Positions 5,949 through 8,825 of a DNA stretch of 8,825 nucleotides are shown piece after piece. Made by a program: the position numbers and the translations under genes. This DNA is from DATKCF01 sp035513345 (GTDB lineage Bacteria > Gemmatimonadota > Gemmatimonadetes > Longimicrobiales > RSA9): contig DATKCF010000081.1 of the NCBI GenBank assembly GCA_035513345.1, positions 1-8,825 on the forward strand. The letters run 5' to 3'. Position 1 is the stretch's first letter; every line of letters begins with the position of its first letter. The notes under the pieces are model-generated. The model was not told the origin of the DNA, did not search any database, and saw only the letters and a list, made by a program, of their open reading frames with translations.

Positions 5949-6890
5949 TCACGCCCCGCGCAGGAAAGTCGCATACAGACCGTCGAAGAGCCCCGCGCCG
6001 GCCTCCACGCGTGCAGCGTCGTCGTCATGCACAGAGCCAATGCCGCGAATCACCCGCGCGATACCCGCCGCCTCCGCCCGGCCGAACTTCTCATCCTTGC
6101 AATCGATGTCATGCACGATCTCCGCGATCGCCCGCAGCGCAGCATCGTCGGACACGAATCGATCGACCAGGACCTCGAACGTGCACCTGTCACCCTCATG
6201 CGTGAACTCGCCTTCGAACATGTCGAACCGCACTTCGCCTCGCTCCGGTTCGTAGCCCTTCGCCGGCACGAACCCGAAACGGGCCTGCGCATCGATGAAC
6301 CGCAGGATCAGCCACGCGCTCGCGATCCGGTCGACCTGAACACCCGCCCGCGTCACCCACGTCGCACCACGCGGCACATCCGGATTCCCCGCGCCCGACG
6401 CCGCTCCCGTGCCCTCGCCGCGCCCCGTCAATGACTCCTCCAACGCCCGAACCGCCAGCTCGGCCTCGTTCGCCCGGTCCGCTCCGAAGAAATCCCGCGC
6501 AACCGCCTCTCCAAGTTCGCGCCTCAGCCGACGGACATCTGTCGCCGTCTGTTCCGCCGACGCTCGCGCACCCGCTATGATCTCACCGTATTCCGCCTCC
6601 GATTGTGCCCGGAACATCGACTCGACCTCCGCGTCCGTAACACCGTCCACCAGCGAAGCCGCGCACAACGTCGCCTTCCCACCCTCATCCTCCACCTGCC
6701 GCAGGATCCACTGCAGATCCTCCGTGCAATCGTCGGTGTTCGGCAACACGTACACCGAATTCTTGAGCGCTACGGCACCGACCCGGTGCAGCTGTCGCCT
6801 GACTTTCACCCGCAGGTAGTCCGGCTTCGGCGGGAGCTGATGGATCAGGAGAAGCCAGCGACCGTTCGGCGGCGCCACGCGATCATCCAC
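5949..6890 (-). CDS. chrB: Chromate resistance protein ChrB (N- and C-terminal ChrB domains)
   Basis: Residues 1-100 or so match the ChrB N-terminal domain (WLLLIHQLPPKPDYLRVKVRR, then GAVALKNSVYVLPN). A charged linker of about 75 residues leads to the C-terminal ChrB domain (about 175-310), with ATWVTRAGVQVDRIASAWLI, FDMFEGEFTHEGDRCTFEVL and EIVHDIDCKDEKFG. Acidic and histidine residues in these motifs (E227, H231, H260, D261, D263) could bind metal; that is inference. In Ochrobactrum tritici ChrB is a chromate-responsive regulator of the chr operon and helps resistance. The start is set at the GTG at 6890 (313 residues), with GAGGAAA five bases before it. A longer reading from an ATG at 6950 would start inside the promoter elements. 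The gene stops directly at the chrA start. Intact. Confidence 0.93.
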   Translation of the reverse strand: MDDRVAPPNGRWLLLIHQLPPKPDYLRVKVRRQLHRVGAVALKNSVYVLPNTDDCTEDLQWILRQVEDEGGKATLCAASLVDGVTDAEVESMFRAQSEAEYGEIIAGARASAEQTATDVRRLRRELGEAVARDFFGADRANEAELAVRALEESLTGRGEGTGAASGAGNPDVPRGATWVTRAGVQVDRIASAWLILRFIDAQARFGFVPAKGYEPERGEVRFDMFEGEFTHEGDRCTFEVLVDRFVSDDAALRAIAEIVHDIDCKDEKFGRAEAAGIARVIRGIGSVHDDDAARVEAGAGLFDGLYATFLRGA

Positions 6891-6895
6891 GGCCG

Positions 6896-6902
6896 TTTCC
6901 TC
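6896..6902 (-). promoter_or_regulatory. Ribosome binding site of chrB
   Basis: GAGGAAA on the minus strand, five bases before the GTG at 6890. It decides for this start over the in-frame ATG at 6950. Confidence 0.65.
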
Positions 6903-6943
6903 GAGTTGGGATCCGGGGCCTCCCGCTCTTGTGAGTCGCAAAC

Positions 6944-6971
6944 GTATCATACACTATCACAACTGTATCAT
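6944..6971. promoter_or_regulatory. Divergent promoter/operator region with three phased TATCA elements
   Basis: This AT-richer island lies between chrB and the divergent OCD remnant. TATCA occurs at 6945-6949, 6955-6959 and 6966-6970, at 10- and 11-base steps, so all copies face the same side of the helix. The outer two extend to GTATCAT. On the minus strand a TATGAT -10-like hexamer (6951-6946) overlaps the first element and would start chrB transcripts near 6939, with a weak -35 (TGGATG) 17 bases upstream. On the plus strand TTGTGA (6929-6934) and TACACT (6950-6955) are a poorer pair with a 15-base gap. A regulator, possibly ChrB itself, binding here is an inference. Confidence 0.5.
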
Positions 6972-7004
6972 CCACGACAACACGCGGGCAAGAGGAATCG
7001 AATC

Positions 7005-7765
7005 GTGGGGCACAGAACGACGGGCACGCTGGTGCTGACGCGTAGCGAAGTCGCGGGTCTCCTGGATCTCGGAACGTGCATCGAGGCTGTCGAGGAGGCG
7101 TTCCGCCTGCACGGCGAAGGCGAGGCATCCGCGCCGGCGATGATGGGGGTGCACGTTCCGAACGGCGGGTTCCATACGAAGGGTGGCGTGCTCGAGTTGC
7201 CGACGATCCAGGGCACGATCCTGCTGCACGACGCCGACAACGGTTATCCGCTGTGGGACATCGAGGCATCGCGCGCGGAGGCCATGGCGGCTGAGCTGGC
7301 GCCGGTGCTGGACCTGGAGATTGTGGCGGTGACGGACTTCCCGGTAGCGGCGGGCGCCAGGCCGACGTGTGCGTCACGTGCACGCCATCGGAGGTCTACC
7401 TCCTCGGTGCGGGCGACGTGCGCGCAGGCACGTTCGTGGCGGGAGTGGGTGCCGACAACCCACACAAGAGAGAACTCGCACCGGGACTGCTCGCGTCCGC
7501 GAAGGTGGTCGTGGACGTTCTGGATCAGTGTGCCGAAATCGGCGACCTGCACCATGCGCTGGCGGCGGGCGTCCTGACGCGGGCCGCTGTGCACGCCGAT
7601 CTCGGTGCGGTGGTCGCGGGTCGGGCGGCGGGCCGGACCGACGAGGACGAGATCGTCGTGTTCGATTCCACCGGGATGGCTCTGCAGGATGTCGCGGCCG
7701 CGGCCGCGGTCTACGAGCGTGCGGTCGAGGCGGGCGCGGGGCGGACCATCGACTTTGGCGCATGA
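7005..7765 (+). pseudogene. Ornithine cyclodeaminase / mu-crystallin family gene with internal deletions and a frameshift
   Basis: From a GTG at 7005 (AGAGGA at 6991-6996) the frame gives the OCD-family N-terminus: LTRSEVAGLLDLGTCIEAVE, EAFRLHGEG and the conserved FHTKGG with K59. Then GVLEL joins directly to PTIQGTILLHDADNGYPL at about 7199, skipping a segment of about 20 residues that usually lies between them. NGYPL joins to WDIEASRAEAMAAELAPVLD at about 7253. This removes some 60-70 residues that normally include the RTAA helix and the GxGxxG NAD-binding loop. Near 7355-7361 the frame is lost; the C-terminal part continues in another frame from ADVCVTCTPS through VGADNPHKREL, DVLDQCAEIGDLHHAL and DEDEIVVFDSTG to the TGA at 7763-7765. 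A single missing C could explain the shift. Intact members (about 320-350 residues) are NAD-dependent amino acid deaminases or dehydrogenases. This copy cannot be active. Confidence 0.8.
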
Positions 7766-7869
7766 TCTTCCACTTGCACGTCGTGGTCCTCGACGGCCTC
7801 TTCGGCGAGGAGCCCGAGTCCGCCGATTTCCGACCTCGCGGCCCGATGGAAGGCGCATGCCTGCCGTGT

Positions 7870-7875
7870 TATACT
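7870..7875 (+). promoter_or_regulatory. -10 element of the tRNA-Ser promoter
   Basis: TATACT lies 10 bases before the mature tRNA start and would place the transcript start near 7882. The hexamer at -35 spacing, TGGAAG (7847-7852), is weak. The 120 bases between the OCD remnant and the tRNA hold no supported gene. Confidence 0.5.
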
Positions 7876-7885
7876 TCCGGCACCT

Positions 7886-7967
7886 GGAGGGTTGGCAGAA
7901 TGGTATTGCAGCGGTCTTGAAAACCGCCGGCCGAGAGGCCTTCGGGGTTCGAATCCCCGGCCCTCCG
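7886..7967 (+). tRNA. tRNA-Ser (anticodon UGA)
   Basis: Folds fully by hand. The acceptor stem GGAGGGT (7886-7892) pairs with GCCCTCC (7960-7966). The D arm is GCA/TGC. The anticodon stem GCGGT/ACCGC encloses CTTGAAA, with anticodon TGA at 7918-7920. A long variable arm, GGCC-GAGA-GGCC, marks a class II tRNA. The T arm is CGGGG-TTCGAAT-CCCCG. The discriminator is G7967, as is usual for serine tRNAs. It reads UCA, and other UCN codons by wobble. CCA is not encoded. It has its own -10 element just upstream. Confidence 0.97.
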
Positions 7968-7994
7968 TTTCCGTTCTCAACCGCGTCCCGGGCG

Positions 7995-8417
7995 CTATTG
8001 ACGAAGCCCGCGATAGTCCCGCCGCTCTTCACCCGGGTACTGGAACCATCCCTGGAACAACACGCCTTCCTGGCCTTCCAGTCCCCAGATCCCGTTGGCT
8101 ACGCTGCCGTCCTGAAAGACTGCGGCCCCGGAGTGCGGATTGCCGCCCTTGATCGTCCAGATCACGCTCTCCCCGACGTTGGCGTTCTGCATCTCCTCGC
8201 CACCCACGAACACTCGCCCATCCTTCGTGATCTGCAATGACCCCGCTGCGACCCACGGGCCGCTCGCACCACCAGCTCTCGTTTCGGCGTGATACACGCC
8301 AGCCCACGGGTAACGGTCGTCCTCCGGCGCGGTGGCATCATTGTCGCACGCGACAACCTGCACCACCGCGAGAATGGCCAGCCAGGTCTTCAGCCTGTTG
8401 CTGGAATGAACTCGCAT
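7995..8417 (-). CDS. Small putative lipoprotein of unknown function
   Basis: A 140-residue protein starting at the ATG at 8417, which has GGGAGGG five bases upstream; an in-frame ATG at 8441 lacks this. Residues 1-23 are a signal sequence (R3, R8, K10, then a hydrophobic core LAILAVVQ) ending VVAC, with C24 as the likely lipidated cysteine, followed by the acidic DNDATAPEDD. The mature part is beta-rich and glycine/tryptophan-rich: YPWAGVYHAE, GSLQITKDGRVFVGGEE, SVIWTIKGGN, GIWGLEGQEGVLFQGWFQYPG. This rhythm resembles a small single-domain beta-barrel or sandwich. I do not recognise a named family. It is likely monocistronic; the tRNA is convergent 27 bases away. The 225 bases upstream hold no gene I can support. 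Confidence 0.75.
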   Translation of the reverse strand: MRVHSSNRLKTWLAILAVVQVVACDNDATAPEDDRYPWAGVYHAETRAGGASGPWVAAGSLQITKDGRVFVGGEEMQNANVGESVIWTIKGGNPHSGAAVFQDGSVANGIWGLEGQEGVLFQGWFQYPGEERRDYRGLRQ

Positions 8418-8422
8418 CGCGT

Positions 8423-8429
8423 CCCTCCC
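8423..8429 (-). promoter_or_regulatory. Ribosome binding site of the lipoprotein gene
   Basis: GGGAGGG on the minus strand, five bases before the ATG at 8417. It selects this start over the ATG at 8441. Confidence 0.6.
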
Positions 8430-8643
8430 GTTTTTTACCATGACCGGGCCGCCCGCCAGCCCGCTATCAGGAAGTGCGACGTACGTCCGCGAGTCGCCTC
8501 ATTCGCGGGCCTCTGATGTCCGATGATGGTGGCGAGGATGACGTGCGCATGATCGATTTCGGCGCTGGCGGCGAACGGAGTGAAGCCGGACAGATCGGCC
8601 CGTCCCCGGCCGGCAGGCCGCGCGGACCGTGCCCGGTCGGGCT

Positions 8644-8825
8644 TCAGTCCGTACGCAGGATCGCGAGCGGGTCCGCGCGCATCGCACGGAGGGCAGGCAG
8701 CGCACACGCCAGGAGCGCGGCGCACAGCAGTACCGTGCAGACGATGGCGTAGGTCGCCGGATCCGCCGGCGTGATCTCGAACAGCAGGCTCTCGAGCGCG
8801 CGGGCGCTGGCCAGGGCGAGGACGA
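8644..8825 (-). CDS. C-terminal end of an ADOP/MacB-type ABC permease (partial, continues beyond the window)
   Basis: The minus strand is open from the window edge to a TGA at 8646-8644. It reads SARALESLLFEITPADPATY, a hydrophobic helix (AIVCTVLLCAALLACALPA), then LRAMRADPLAILRTD and stop. The pattern L.SLLF...P.DP.TY, last transmembrane helix, P..RA...DP...LR is the standard end of ADOP-family FtsX/MacB permeases, which are abundant in Gemmatimonadota and Acidobacteriota. The reading is complete at its 3' end and intact as far as visible. Only about 60 residues of a protein of probably 800 or more are in the window, so partner ATPase and substrate are unknown. After the stop a GC-rich hairpin-like stretch follows, without a T-run. 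Confidence 0.85.
   Translation of the reverse strand, partial: VLALASARALESLLFEITPADPATYAIVCTVLLCAALLACALPALRAMRADPLAILRTD

Noticed and set aside
6891..6950. Extended chrB start at the ATG at 6950
   Set aside because: The extra 20 residues are not family-like, overlap the -10-like TATGAT and phased repeats, and a good ribosome site precedes the GTG at 6890.
7762..7920. Small open frame of 52 codons overlapping the OCD stop (ATGA)
   Set aside because: It runs into the tRNA-Ser gene, has no ribosome site of its own and no recognisable features.
7982..8020. CTAT...ATAG inverted repeat at the end of the lipoprotein gene as terminator
   Set aside because: Four to five pairs only, no T-run, and partly inside the coding region.

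Overview
The window is GC-rich, densely coded bacterial chromosomal DNA. The mix of a carboxypeptidase-regulatory-like/plug protein, a MacB/FtsX (ADOP-type) permease tail, a short lineage-restricted lipoprotein and a tRNA without an encoded CCA end resembles Gemmatimonadota. That assignment rests on gene content only and is tentative.

Layout. (1) 29-1998, + strand: a DNA alkylation-repair operon. An Ada-type zinc-finger/AraC-HTH/AlkA glycosylase fusion overlaps by one base an O6-methylguanine-DNA methyltransferase (ogt). (2) 1999-3440: a gene graveyard. Abutting pieces of four unrelated families lie in alternating orientation: a DUF3471-like tail of a serine hydrolase (-), the last ~36 codons of an FtsX/ADOP permease (+), the start of an AbiEi-type antitoxin/DUF559 protein broken by a GT duplication (-), and a SRPBCC protein lacking its start and an internal segment (+). 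(3) 3441-3671: an intergenic stretch with a ~60-bp degenerate tandem repeat built on TGTGCA/TGCACA cores. (4) 3672-4496, +: a secreted carboxypeptidase-regulatory-like/plug protein with a C-terminal membrane segment. (5) 4632-6890, -: chrB-chrA, a chromate-resistance operon with directly abutting genes. (6) 6891-7004: a divergent promoter region with three phased TATCA elements. (7) 7005-7765, +: a decayed ornithine cyclodeaminase/mu-crystallin family gene that has lost its nucleotide-binding motif and carries a frameshift. (8) 7886-7967, +: tRNA-Ser(UGA) with its own -10 element. (9) 7995-8417, -: a small lipoprotein. (10) 8644-8825, -: the C-terminal end of an ADOP-type permease that continues past the window.

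Functionally, the intact genes give alkylation-damage repair and chromate efflux, which are separate stress-defence modules. The notable feature is how much of the rest is decaying: at least five gene remnants carry internal deletions or frameshifts next to fully intact neighbours. I do not see a convincing new multi-gene system. The best leads for something undescribed are the phased operator-like elements between chrB and the OCD remnant, the 60-bp TGCA repeat ahead of the plug protein, and the mosaic at 1999-3440.
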